Part shown: piece after piece, positions 1-11,800 of the stretch
How the letters are laid out: the number at the start of each line of letters is the position of its first letter
Position numbering within the stretch: position 1 is the stretch's first letter
DNA from: Thereva unica
Lineage: Eukaryota; Arthropoda; Insecta; Diptera; Therevidae
Direction: 5' to 3'
Length of the DNA: 64,000 nt
Assembly (NCBI GenBank): GCA_949987705.1
Contig: OX465284.1
Span: 71,409,470 to 71,473,469 of the forward strand
Made by a program: the position numbers and the translations under genes
Notes under the pieces: model-generated
The model's database searches: none
What the model was told of the DNA's origin: nothing
What the model saw: the letters and a program-made list of their open reading frames with translations, nothing else

Positions 1-226
1 TAAGGAAATTTTAACTTTTTAATTTATAAATGCATATTTTATGATAAAAATACTTGACACTTCCAAATGACACTATATTTTCAAATAAATGGTTTTTTGT
101 TAATTTTCTGAAAAATTTCTTCTTGAATTTTCTATTTTGATCTTTCATAAAATTAGAAGAATTCATAATCATTAAATCTCTATAGAACCTTAGAAATTAG
201 TTCTTAGATGACAAAAGCCCACTACC

Positions 227-345
227 TTACGTCATAAAAGCTATAATAAAAATGCTCTCAAAAGCTTAAACAGTCTTTTACGTCACAAAAGCTTTTATAA
301 AAACTCTCTCAAAAGCTCAGTATTTTACGTCAAGAAAAGTCTAAT
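227..345. repeat. Short tandem repeat with TTACGTCA motif
   Basis: About two and a half copies of a unit of roughly 47-51 bp. Each copy starts with TTACGTCA (at 227, 278 and 325) followed by an AAAAGCT-containing A-rich stretch. Related short pieces (ACGTCACAAAAGCT-like) recur at about 555-567 and 45418-45435, so this may be a dispersed repeat family rather than a local duplication. TTACGTCA resembles an ATF/CREB-type site, but nothing nearby shows regulatory use. Confidence 0.55.
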
Positions 346-2234
346 CATGGAAAAGCCCTGTATTAAAAACTGTGCAACAAACAACAGTTTATATTTTGAT
401 AATTTTGAATGAGTGCACAGTTTGATGAATTGCAGCCTATGTATTTTGGAAATTCCTGGGACACCATAAACAAAAGTGAAACCAAAGCGTGGATTCCAAG
501 CCCTCTCGAATTACGCCACTCCCTCATAGAATATGCGATATTAGACCATTTTTAGACGTCACAAGCTACTGCAGAAGGAAGGAAGTTGTAACGGTCGGTT
601 GTAAAATTTACTTTGATTGGGAAATTTTCTTTCGAAATCACTTGGGGGCTATTGGGAAAATTTAACCGAGGGATGCGAGGAAAAAAGAAATTTTTTTTTG
701 ACAGAGAAAAAAACAAAAATGAGTAGGAAGTTTTTGGGGTTTTTGGCAAAGAGAAAGGAAAGGGGTTGAGAACAAAAACAGTTCATTTAGTCCGACAATT
801 TGATTATTAATTCGGCAATTGCACGTAAAAGTAGTTGTACTAACAAGAATTGACGGAGTAGTATTTGCTGAAGATGTGCTGTATGTGAAATTATAGTCCT
901 CAAACCCCCGTTAGAAAAAATGTAATGCAGAGCTCGAAAGGGACGTGTTCAATACCCGACCGAATCTATCATCTTTACGAAGGCCAAGGAGAGAAGATTG
1001 CGGCCTGAATGATTTCGTGGCTTTCCCGCAACACAAGAAATAGTGAAATTATTCGAATATGCCCCATTTTAAAGGTATAATTACCAAATTCGTTACCTTC
1101 AATATATACAAGACTCTGGAGTGGCTGTACCATTTTGAAACCTGTGTTCCCCAGGAGGACGAGGTTTTGGTCAGCGGCACCCGCCCGAAAAATTGGAATT
1201 AGCTGAACGTTTCTAACTGCTGTTGCATCTGGCGAGAGTGACGACGAGGAGACGATTTAGTGTTTTATATAATAATAAAGTTAGCTTGCTGTACCTAATT
1301 GTGGAAACAGTTAAATCATTTGATATCGGCTACCCTAAGTGTGGTAAATCTGGAAGAAAGAAGTCAGTTGGAAGGAAGCGCTAATGTTCGTACTAGGTTG
1401 ACAGTTGCGAGTGCTCATCATTTAGCGAAGAGCGAACAGAATTCAGAACCAGAACTTTAGTTAGGTATAGCTACCAGAGAAGCCGTTGGAGGTAGCATAC
1501 TCATATTTTTCTTTATTTTGTTGTTGTGTTCGTTGTTCGATTATTAATTTATTAGTAAGATTCCTTATTTTGAGTTTTTAATTAATTGTAATTGACACAT
1601 TTGTCATATGCATGTATATTTTATTTACACACGTTTAATCGTTAACACATTTTCATATATGTATGTGATTTACCAACATACCATTGTTAAAGAACACCGT
1701 TTTGGCCGAAACGACGTTTTGTTTTTATCGTCATTGAATTAACGGTTATTTGATTTTTTTTTCTCTTTTTTTCGTTTGATAGATGTTACTAATATTTTAT
1801 ATTGAATTAAATATGGTATTTTTTTGATTGATTATACGTCTTTGTCCAGGATGAGGGAATAATTTTTCATTGCATCTTTCCAGGATGGTTGGGCGAATTC
1901 TTTCTCGGGGTTCTCTCGTTGTGGCATCTCTTAAGTTTTTTTAGGTCCGCGATAAACATGAAGTGATGGAATAAGACATTCGCATCGACATTTAGGTAAG
2001 TGGTGAACGCTTAGGCCCGGCCACACACCCCACGACCCCCCCCGGCGAGCTAGATAACTCCGTGTGGCCGGCAGCATATCCCCCTAACATTAATATCGGC
2101 AGTTGGGGAGGATGGAGTTTCGGAATTTTTTTCTTTTTCTTATGTATGGTATTGACTCCTTGGTCATGCTTTTCCGGGCTTATGGCTAAGGGTGCAATAC
2201 CTCGCATAAGTGGCGCCCAATACATAGTCGCGCC
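346..2234. other. No gene recognised
   Basis: AT-rich sequence without a convincing open reading frame or splice-bounded exon. Only short chance frames were seen. The segment may hold decayed repeats, but none was recognised. Confidence 0.4.
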
Positions 2235-2490
2235 ATTATGCTGTTACAAAGTTTAGAAACTTTCAGTAAATGCAAAGAGGCTTTGAAAGAACCAGCAATT
2301 TTATCTCATCCGTCTCCAGGAGCACCATCAGTGCTTATAGTTGATGCGTTAGACCTAGCAGTAGGAGCAGTAAATACCAATGATATTTGGGAACCACATG
2401 GTTTTATTCGGAAAAATTAAACGCAGCACAAACTTGTTATAGTACCTACGCTAAACAAACTTTCCAATTCGCCAAACAAGCTCCCAATGC
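2235..2490 (+). pseudogene. Ty3/gypsy reverse transcriptase-RNase H fragment
   Basis: A frameshifted relic of the junction between reverse transcriptase and RNase H of a Ty3/gypsy retrotransposon. The first frame (about 2238-2420) reads a KCKEAL segment, an LSHPSPGAP segment and a VDALDLAVGAV segment, the position of the family's VDASD RNase H motif. The frame then shifts, and the next one (about 2387-2480) continues with a KLNAAQxxYSTY block corresponding to the usual KLxxAQxxYST. Nothing of the element is recognisable on either side. It is a dead fragment; the family call rests on motif order. Confidence 0.7.
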
Positions 2491-2597
2491 CTTTGATTTA
2501 TCCTTCTCCAGCCAGCCATCCTGGTTACATTCTACATATCCTTCATTTAGCCCCGCCTTGAATACAAAACCTATATCTGTGCAGGCATCCCAAAAAC

Positions 2598-2825
2598 CGC
2601 CTTGAATTGCCTCAACAAGATGCAAAATCGTGCCTAATAGGTGATGGGAACTTTTGCGCCTTTATAGACACTTAAAGCCACCGCGGGAGTATGCAGCCCT
2701 CTCTACACTTTACCACTGCGACTGTTCCACTGAAGTTCAGAACCTCCTGCCTGTACGGCAAGATTTTTTCCCGCAACACAAGACTAGCCCATTCAGCTCA
2801 CCCCCATACCATACAGCCCCCCGTT
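2598..2825 (+). pseudogene. LINE family A, C-terminal fragment
   Basis: The translation follows the end of the reverse-transcriptase ORF of the LINE copy at 16168-17725. The shared order is NKMQNRA, IGDGNF, FIDT, a Cys-Leu block and NTRLAHSAHPHTIQPP. The frame carries a stop after FIDT and some substitutions, so it is dead. Together with pieces at 16.2, 21.8, 44.3, 51.8 and 56.8 kb it belongs to one family, called family A here. It abuts the gypsy fragment. Confidence 0.7.
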
Positions 2826-3334
2826 TTAAGTAGAAATTAAATTTGGGCTTACAGCGGGCCAACCACGGCCGCTTGGCTTTTTAAGAGGGATATGATGGCC
2901 GTCGAAATTTAACCATTTTTAATTTCGCTTTGGTCTCGTGACGACCAAACTTGACCAAAATATTTAAATAGCCAAGACTACGCGGTCTGTGCTGTACAAG
3001 CGGGCACTCGACGTCTAAGGAGGATGCCAGAAAAGGTATGGACTTTGGCACCACCTTCAATAGCTATGTGTAATATATCGCTGGATAGGTATTTTTGAGC
3101 TGAATATAAGTTACTATGGCGCCTAGTAATAAATCTTTGTCCGTTTTGAGTAATGCGGTCAGAACTGTACAAAGATAAAGTTTTTGCAATCCTACAACCT
3201 ATTTCCATTAGTAAGGTACCAATGAACACATTCCTCCACCTATCCATGACGGTAAAATTGATGGTTCTATCTTTCTAACTTTATGAGTTATGAGTCGTTG
3301 AGTGATAGATCCTCCTAAGTTGATACCAGGCGGC
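2826..3334. other. No gene recognised
   Basis: Between two transposon relics. A minus-strand open frame (2978-3247) has no motif I recognise and is probably eroded repeat sequence. Confidence 0.35.
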
Positions 3335-3577
3335 TCAAAATGCAATTGTGGTACAGTCATTTACCACCTCTAAATGTACAGCCATGGTACAGAGCACACG
3401 AAGATACATGTATCCCTTGTAGGTGCGTGCATTGTGCCCTTTCCACTTACGACTACTCATGTGGCCAGTATAGTCAACACAAACATAAATGAATAGTTTG
3501 CTGATGGTAACCCGTTCAGATGGGAGAGGGAGATGGGCTGTTAGTTCTTTCATTGTTATACACATTGTTGTACACAT
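3335..3577 (-). pseudogene. BEL/Pao integrase fragment
   Basis: The minus-strand frame reads LPSERVTIS, then VCVDYTGHM, GYMYLRVLCTMAVHLEVV. This is the start of a BEL/Pao integrase core, where the family has LPxxRVxPSxPF-xxxGVDxAGP and, later, KxYxxLFVCLxTRAxHLExV. The intact element at 8876-14047 carries the same motif string. The first catalytic Asp (in VDY) is retained, but the rest of the core is missing. It is a separate and much older insertion than the intact copy. Confidence 0.75.
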
Positions 3578-4016
3578 CGTCTAATCGTCATCGTGTGTGT
3601 TTGATGAGTAACTCTACAAAATGATTGGTAGGAGAGAGGATGATTATACGGTAGCGCGAATGAGTCTACCCTTGACTCTAAGAATGCCGTCGGAGTCCAG
3701 GAAGGGCTTCAAGAAAACGATAATACTAATTGAGGCAACGGGTTTGCAACGGAGTAGCATCTCGGTCTCTACAGGGAAATGGGTTTGCTGCACTAGGACT
3801 ATCCAACCCCTTTTGATCTTATAGAGGTCGCCTGGAGAGGAGAAATTGGACTGGTTTGGCTGAAGCCTACTTTTGCAATAAAAGCTCTGACTCTTAACAG
3901 CCGAGTTAGCGAAGAGAATTTAAGCATCAGGGATGCGATGCGACATCGGTACCTACCTTTAGGTGATAATTTTCAGATTAGACTCCCGCTATCTGGAATC
4001 TTTGTGTTAAAATAAC

Positions 4017-4266
4017 TCAGGTCGCTTTTCTATAGACCAGGTTAATGGGTCCTCCAGGATTCAAGAGGGACCTTGGAACCATAGCGTGTCTGATATGAAT
4101 TTGTGGGCAGAGGTTCCTCGGTTCTCTTGATCTGAGAGGGTTGTTTCGGAGGGGTAGAGCGCCAAGGCATCGCGTCAGTGTTTCGTAGCAGTTCGGCGGC
4201 ACGGTTGCGTACAAAGGCTTTGAACATGGTTGGGGGCCTTTTTATCCAAGCCATGCTACAGATCAT
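4017..4266 (-). pseudogene. BEL/Pao RNase H fragment
   Basis: Two overlapping minus-strand frames together give AWIKRPPTMFKAFVRNRAAEL followed by a degenerate NPAD-SRG-P region and a W-GP-like block. This matches the end of BEL/Pao RNase H (AWL-HP-KWK-FVANRVAxI, NPADCxSRGxxP). On the minus strand it lies upstream of the integrase fragment at 3335-3577, the right order for one decayed element with about 440 bp of unreadable sequence between them. Frameshifts make it non-functional. Confidence 0.65.
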
Positions 4267-4269
4267 TTA

Positions 4270-7200
4270 GAAAGATTATCGAAAAGGCAGTTGATAAATT
4301 TGACCCTTGGCGACACCAGCAAAGATAGTGTGGAGTTAAAATTTTATGCTTGGTAGTATGATTGAATGACTAGAAAGAATTGAATTCGGGGATGAAACGA
4401 TCAATAAATTATCTTATGAGTTTAGACGTCAGGCTTAAATATGTATATCCGGACCAGACAAGATTCCCAAAACGATAAAGATTTTGACCGAGCTATTCTG
4501 TTAGACCACAAGAAGGTATCAAGTAGTTTTTTTTGCCTTAAGATGTATTGTCTGCCGTGTAATATTTAATTAATATGGTTTGCATGATTGGAGGAGTTTT
4601 TGGAATTACCTTTTTTGGTATGGGCTGTATAAGGGCCAGCGTCGGGATTTACTCGAGAGATAAAAGATAAGACGTCGAACTGCCAAAATTGTAAAACCAC
4701 ATGTTTCAAGACGGTATACTGTTAGGCCCATTCAACTGATTGACGCCAAGTTCTTTTAGACACTTGAGAACTTTGCCGTATCCTGAAAACACGGATAGGG
4801 GATCGGATAGGGGCTGTGAAAGCGATGAGAATTTACTTACTGGAGGTTTCCAAAATAAATACACCTGCCAGTTATAGCGTTACCCTCAGTCTGTCATATA
4901 GTGATGATTCAAATTTTCTGATGGTGTACTTAAATGTACTCGCAGCGAGTATAAGAGGCCAAGGTTTGATTTGGACTTCAGCGCCATTGCATGAGTCGAC
5001 GATACTCGCATCGAAATAACTCGTCCAATGAAAGTCCATACCGCTTCCTACTAATTACATTGTTCTTTTTAAAGGTTATCAATTAATTTTATTTTATGAG
5101 CAGAGGTGTTTAGCAATAATGTTTGCAGTTATTTTATTATCGGCTTAAGCATAGATATCTTTATGAGATTTAGCTCTTTGAATAACATTTAAAGACATCA
5201 ATTATATTAATTTTGAAAAAGAAAGCACTCGACGATTCCATATTATCAATTTAAAACGCATGAAAGCATTCTACATTCCTCTACGAAATCTACTACATAT
5301 AAGAGAATTCCATGCTTCAAATCTGTCTGTTTGCTTAATCTTAATGCCCCACATCATACTGAGTCTATTAAGTCCTTCATGCGATAAGGAAATTAGGCCA
5401 CTTCATGCTGGCAGGACTAAATCTCCTAGACTGCACAAATTTACCACACAGAACTGCATGCATATCGATTGAAAGGTTGATATGTGAATAGCAAACCAAA
5501 CAATCAGCTGTTTATGACTTAAGGAACATTCATGCGGGCAGGGCGCAAGGGCCAGAGTTGACTCAGGTACTCTAACAGAAATGGAGCAAACGAAAACAAG
5601 GATGCAGATTATATGAACTACTTAAGTTCTCCAACACCCTAGAATATAATGAAGGATCTTGAATGCTCCGTGTGTATATAACTGGCCCCAGTTGCTGGCT
5701 GCCGATGTTTTTGAAGGCGGTGCCATTGTTTGTAAACTAGTAACGGGGGTTGTTATTTTCCATGTTAGGAGCCCTATCTTCTCCTGGGTGGGCCACTATT
5801 CTTACAAATAGCCCTCCCCGAGTCGGGATAACTTTGCCATTCAACTTAGTTGCCAGGAAGGCAATTATCATTAACAACAGCAGTTACAATACTTTTGCCA
5901 CTCTGGCGAAATATAGAGCTCTCTTGGACACCCGTAAATGGCAAGCCAGCTTTCGAGGGAAAAGCAGTGCCGGTCGGGGTGTGGGGGTTCAGTTCTCGCA
6001 GAAAGCTCTCTGTGGGTATCAGCAATTCTTTTCGCATTTCCTGCATACTTTCTTGGCCAGGATGTGTGGATGGTGGGGGCCAACCAGCCAGCCAGGAGGC
6101 ACTACTAATATCAACGCCTGTATCGGGATGAGCACTTGTATTTGGGGGAAGGTCCTTGCAATATATGAGTACTATTAATTCTTGTTCAGGACGGCCTGCT
6201 GGAAGCATATTTGTGCTCGGATCATTATTGGGGCTTCCTCTGCGGAAAACATTTGTCTTGACACTTATTGGAGGCCATTCTGCATGGCTGTTACATTTGT
6301 CTCCCGCTACCACCCACCCCTATGCCGTAGAAATCTCGTTTCGGGGATAAAATAAACTATTACACAAGCACTTAGAGAGGTGGGAGGCTCCCGTAATCGT
6401 GATTGAGACACTTTCGGCCCCTAATGGACTGAGGTTCATACTTATATGTATATAATGCCAGAATATTGTGCTATAGAGGTTCTGGTGGTCTCCTCTTAGT
6501 CGCATTAGCCAAATGGATGCTTTCACAGTTTGACTCGAATACGATGTCAGAATTAAGCAGAACAAATGGACTTTTGGATTTTATGAAATCAAAGATTGGT
6601 AGTGACATATATTGCGTTTGTAAAAGTGTTGGCCATTAAAAGGAATTGATATCCTAAATCTTTATGGAAGACGACTGGAAAAAGATGTCCTTCTTTTTTG
6701 TTCGTTACGTTGCATGATAAAAGGTCAAAGGACGACACAAAATTAAGGGGGATCAGTCATTACGTTTGTTGTATTTCACTTAGAAGGGGGTGGAGGATGA
6801 GAAGTGAAGCTTTTACTGGATGCTCGATATATTTTGGAAGATATATGGTTAAATGTAGACGACAGACAGAAATTGGTTCCAGGTTCTATATACGGGCAAC
6901 AAGTATATAACTGAAGGGTTTTATACTTTTTTCGTAGGGGTTTATGGATATAAATTATAGCATATTATTTGTTGTGATAAATGAAATGATCAAAGAAATA
7001 ATGAAGATTGAAGAACAATTAATAATGGATTTCGATTATTTCAAGAGCTGTCGGAAGAAGGAGAATTAGGTACAATCGCTTTTATGAGAGCAACACATTT
7101 GTAAGCAGTTCGATAGAGCTTGAAATTGTTTATAGTTCAAGCCAAGTTTAGAGTTTTTTGATATCATCAGTCAATATTTGATTTAATGAAACCTTTCGGT

Positions 7201-7578
7201 CTTAAGGAAATTGAACTAGAACAGGAAGGAGTATACCAGCACTCAATAGCAAGAACAAAATTTAGCACATACTAACATAATATCGCCTGCTCGGCCACGG
7301 ATTAATCTGGGGCTGTAACACCCCAAAGGGGCGGGTTAGTTAGGCTAACCGATCGATTCTAAAACTGTGACCAGTCATAAGTCTGAAGCTTTGGCGACTA
7401 GCACTTACTACTTATGAACTTCTTATTTTGGTTTTTATGTCAATGTTGACAGAAGTTATGTATACTTATGTATATAAGTTATGTTAGTTTTCATTTAGGC
7501 CTTAAAAGTTGGGACTTACCAGACACCTATCCGTGGCGTTGTGCCTTGTAACTGCTGAATACGTGGGTGAGTCTATTT
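4270..7578. other. Mostly unassigned, two opposed ORFs at 5.75-6.3 kb
   Basis: No domain was recognised. The longest frames are 5750-6178 (+, 142 codons) and 5846-6313 (-, 155 codons), which overlap antisense. The minus frame is rich in Pro, Ser and Thr and could be a decayed Gag or LINE ORF1 segment; I cannot support either. Around 7300-7350 there is a small GC-rich inverted pair (ACCCC/GGGG). The rest is AT-rich. Confidence 0.3.
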
Positions 7579-7587
7579 ATTTAAAAT

Positions 7588-7707
7588 GGAGGTGACTATT
7601 TCGACCGTAAAAACCAGAAACCAGAAACCCGAAACCCGCAACCCGAAACCCGAAACCAGAAACCAGAAAACAGAAACCTGATAGAAATTACTGACACAGG
7701 CAGGCGG

Positions 7708-7743
<36 letters not shown>

Positions 7744-7747
7744 CAAG

Positions 7748-7782
<35 letters not shown>

Positions 7783-7826
7783 CCTGCCTTCCTGCCTGCC
7801 TGTCTGCCTGCCTGCCTGCCTGCTTG

Positions 7827-7873
<47 letters not shown>

Positions 7874-7878
7874 ACTTG

Positions 7879-7910
<32 letters not shown>

Positions 7911-8023
7911 CCGCCTGCCTGTGTCAGTAATTTCTATCAGGTTTCTGATTTCTGGTTTCTGGTTTCGGGTTTCGGGTTTCGGGTTTCTGGTTTCTGGTTT
8001 TTACGGTCGAAATAGTCACCTCC
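7588..8023. mobile_element. Fold-back element with (GCAG)n arms and 9-bp target duplication
   Basis: A 436-bp near-perfect inverted repeat. Each arm runs from GGAGGTGACTATTTCGACC through a block of short repeats (AAACCAGAAACCCG-like on the left, its complement on the right), then CTGACACAGGCAGGCGGC. A (GCAG)n tract lies at about 7700-7780 and its (CTGC)n mirror at about 7785-7912. The 9-bp word ATTTAAAAT flanks it directly at 7579-7587 and 8024-8032. Long arms built from short internal repeats plus a 9-bp duplication are typical of Foldback-like or Mutator-related elements. It encodes nothing; the frame reading Pro-Ala-Cys-Leu repeats is an artefact of (CTGC)n. Confidence 0.85.
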
Positions 8024-8148
8024 ATTTAAAATTCTGATCCACTGTGATGTGTCATACCTTAATGGAAAAACAAAGGTTAATATATCATTGAACAACTAAA
8101 CAGGGCTTGGTAATTAAGTACATACATTCTTTTTTTTTATCTTGGGAT

Positions 8149-8153
8149 AATCG
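8149..8153. repeat. Target-site duplication of the BEL/Pao element (left)
   Basis: AATCG immediately before the left LTR. The same 5 bp follow the right LTR at 15328-15332. BEL/Pao integrases make 5-bp duplications. Confidence 0.9.
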
Positions 8154-8629
8154 TGTATAACGCTTTCAGATTAATAATAGGCAAAACACTTTCAGATTAA
8201 TCACTCAACAAGAGACGAAATAATAAAAAACACTATGGACGTTATAAAAGTTTTATTGAGGAGTCACATTCAATTCAATTCAATTAAGTACATAATTCAT
8301 TTCATCATGGTTTTCAAAATTAATATTTAACTTTATACTAGCCGTAGCCAACTGTAAGGCACTAAACTAAGATTTCTAAATTATTTAGGTAAATTTTGTT
8401 TTTAATAGAGTAGAGTTTAACAGTTTCAAGCAGTATTGAATGAGTAACTGTCAATGTTGAGTTTGAAGGAGTCACAAAATAAGCAAGCGCCCGATTTTTA
8501 AGAGAAGTAATTGATGACTGCAGACACAATCAGCACCAGCACTGAGAGAAGCCATTTGCACTGAGATTTGGTGTTGTCAGAGTCTCAAACATGTCACACA
8601 GAGATTTGATGTTGTCAGAGTCTCAAACA
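8154..8629 (-). mobile_element. 3' LTR of the BEL/Pao retrotransposon
   Basis: A 476-bp long terminal repeat that I read as identical to the copy at 14852-15327. On the coding (minus) strand it begins TGTTTGAGAC and ends GTTATACA, so it has the standard TG...CA ends. It contains AATAAA (complement of 8252-8257), suitable as the polyadenylation signal. Its first 67 bp on the coding strand are a tandem duplication of 29 bp at a 38-bp period. Confidence 0.95.
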
Positions 8630-8642
8630 TTCCGCTCGCCTC
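8630..8642 (-). promoter_or_regulatory. Polypurine tract
   Basis: Read on the minus strand, the sequence directly before the 3' LTR is GAGGCGAGCGGAA, 11 purines of 13. This is where a plus-strand DNA primer is expected. Assignment is by position and composition. Confidence 0.6.
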
Positions 8643-8875
8643 GTGCAGTGTCACGAATGAAAAGGATGTTGTTTACATCGCAGGACTGCTAATTGGTTGA
8701 TGTGCAATGTTCATCTCGATTGGTCCGCCCGCCGTGAGTGGTCGGAGTAATGCGCTCATTCTAGAATGAAATATGAAGTGTGAAAAGCTAATTTATATTA
8801 AAAATTTCTTCAGGAACAAAATAGTGAGTGGAAAGTTATAATGTCCTAAAAGGACTAAAGTTTAGATTGTGTGGT

Positions 8876-11800
8876 TTAGTTTTCATTGACTGGCAGCAGA
8901 CAGAGTTTGGCGATAGGTCGTTTGCATATGCCATCCTTCCGTTTCAAAGTTACAACTCTAACATGTCCATCACTGCCAGGATGAAGCTGAATCACTCTTC
9001 CTAAAGACCATCGTGCTGGAGGTGAGTGATCTTCTTTGATTAGTACTAGGTCATTCACGCGTACGTTCTGGTGAGGACGTTGCCACTTATTGCGGAGTTG
9101 GAGACTAGTCAGGTACTCCTTGTGCCATCGGCGCCATAGCTGCTCATACATTTGTTGGATGAGTTGCCAGCGATTCAACTTGTTCTGAGGTAGCTCTAAT
9201 GTGCTTGGTGTTGGTATAGTTTTCAGGCTCTCTCCTACCAAGAAGTGTCCCGGTGTTAAAGCTGACAAGTCTTGCGGGTCATCAGATAGAGTGTACAACG
9301 GTCGCGAGTTCAAGCACGCTTCAATTTGGGATAACAGGGTTAGCATTTCTTCTATGGTTAGGGTATGATCGGCGACCACCCGACGTAGGTGGTATTTCAT
9401 TGACTTCACGCCAGCCTCCCAAAGTCCACCGAAGTGCGGTGAGGCAGGCGGGATGAAAAGCCATTCGATGCCTTCGTTAATCAATAAATGTCGGATGTTC
9501 GGGTCAGCCATCAACTGGTTGAGATCTTGGGACAGTTGTTTCGCAGTTGCTGTAAAGTTTCCAGCGTTATCACTATATATCTTGGTGCATCGACCTCGTC
9601 TTCCAATAAATCTTCGCAAAGCCGCAATGAAGGCTTCGCTCGTGAGATCCATTACCATTTCTAAGTGGCATGCTCGGGTAGAGAAGCATACGAATAGTGC
9701 TACGTAGATTTTAAGCCTTTTCTGAATGCGACCTTTAAATGGCTTAACAGTGAATGGTCCAGCAAAGTCTACACCAGTGTGTAGGAATGGCTTGGATGGG
9801 CGAACTCGATCGATGGGGAGATCTGCCATTAGTTGAGTTTTTGTTTTAGCTCGATAACGAGCGCAGATAACACAAAGCCGAATTAGGTGACGAACTCTGC
9901 TCCTTCCGTTAATGATCCAATACTTTTCGCGACAGTGATGTAGAGTTGCTTGAGTCCCACCATGTAGAGTTATTGTATGGGACCGCAAAATGACTAACTC
10001 GGTGAAATAGCTTTCCTTCGGCAAAATAACTGGATGCTTTTCATCGTAATTCAGCAGTGCATTTTTCAGTCGCCCTCCGACTCGTAAGAGTGACGAGTGA
10101 TCCAAGATTGGATTAAGATTCAACAATTTGCTTGATGATGGTACAGGTTTTCTTCTGAAGAGGTGGTCGACTTCTTTGGCGAAATAATGACCTTGAACCA
10201 ATTTAATCCAAGTGTTGTGAGCTATGCTTATTTCATCGAGCGTTAATGCGTCTATTCGCCTTAAACAACGTGAGCTCTTGCAGTTGAAGACGAAACGAAT
10301 ACAGTAAGCTGTAACTCGTAAGAGTTTCATCAAGTCTGAGAATTTGTGCAATAATTCCACATCGAGGTCCTTTTGTACTATAGTGTTTAAATTTGTCGTG
10401 CGCACTTCTTCCTGAATAGAAGATGTCGTTGGCTTAGTCGGAAAATGAGGCCAGTGTGTAGAGTTCTGTTTGAGCCACGGTGGTCCTGACCACCATAAGT
10501 TGAAGTGTTCAAGTTCCTCTGCTGGAATTCCACGTGAGATACAGTCGGCAGGATTCTCAGTTGAAGGTATGTGATGCCAAGTGGCATTGGGCATCTTTTC
10601 ATGGATTAAGGCCACCCTGTTCGCGACGAAGACCTTCCATTTTGAAGGATGTTCTCGAAGCCATGCGAGGACTATGGTGGAGTCAGACCATAGATGAATT
10701 GATGCAGTGTTTAGATTAAGATTAGTGTGGACATAGGCCATGAGCTCAGCGAGTAAGGTAGCTCCGCACAATTCCAGTCGGGGGAGTGACACGGTCTTGA
10801 TAGGACAAACACGTGTCTTAGCAGCGATTAGTGATACTTGTATGTTATCAAAGTCGTGTGCGACCCGAAGATAAACAGCGGCTCCATATGCATTCATCGA
10901 AGCATCGCAGAAGCCGTGCAGCTCTAGGGTCAGTTGTGAAGTAGTTACACCTATCCAGCGGTTTAGTGTTAAGTTGCTCAAGACGTTAAGGTTCCGTCGA
11001 TAGTTGAGCCAAGTGTTGTGGAGATCGTAAGGTAGCTCATCGTCCCAATCGATTTTTGTCAGCCAAAGCCTTTGCAGGAAGATTTTGGCTGTGATAGTTA
11101 CAGGTGACAACCATCCGAGCGGATCGTATTGTCTACTAATATCAGCAAGTACTGATCGTTTTGTAACCGGTTCGGAGTCTGTCAGGGTGATGTTTAAGCG
11201 AAAAGTATCTGTAATTGGACACCAAGCAATGCCGAGCGTTTTGACTTGTGGATCTGAAACCATTTTTATAGAAGACAGTTGCTCCCGATCTGTCAGTGGA
11301 ATATCAGCAAGCAGAGAGGGTGAATTCGACAGCCATTTCCTCAGCTTGAACCCACCTGAATGTAATACATCAATGAGCTGATTCCGAAGATTAATGGTAG
11401 TAGCTTCGTCAAATGCACCAAACAAGGCATCGTCCACATAAAAGTTGTCTCTAATGACTTGACAAGCGTCCGGATACTGTGATTGATAGTCATTCGCCAG
11501 TTGGAGTAAAGTTCTACACGCGAGATAGGGCGCGCTTGCGGTACCGTATGTCACCGTTAGAAGTCTGTAGCATTTGATAGGCTCGTCAGGTGAAAATCGC
11601 CATAGTATTCTTTGCAACTCGGTATCCTCCCTGTCGACGAGAATTTGTCGATACATTTTCTCGATATCTCCAGCTAGAACGAATGGATACAATCGCCATT
11701 TCAGTAGAATCAAAAACACGTCGTTCTGCAACTTAGGTCCACTGTGAAGAATATCATTAAGTGACAAACCAGACGATGATTTTTGTGACCCATTAAAAAC

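Noticed and set aside
5750..6313. A pair of antisense ORFs as a real gene pair
   Set aside because: Mutual antisense shadows with no motif; which strand, if any, is coding cannot be told.
7680..7920. A GCAG/CTGC array as a CRISPR-like or trinucleotide-expansion locus
   Set aside because: The units are 4-bp and contiguous with no spacers, and they mirror each other as arms of a transposon.
7824..8015. ORF of repeating Pro-Ala-Cys-Leu
   Set aside because: It is the (CTGC)n arm of the fold-back element read in frame; the repeat structure explains it fully.
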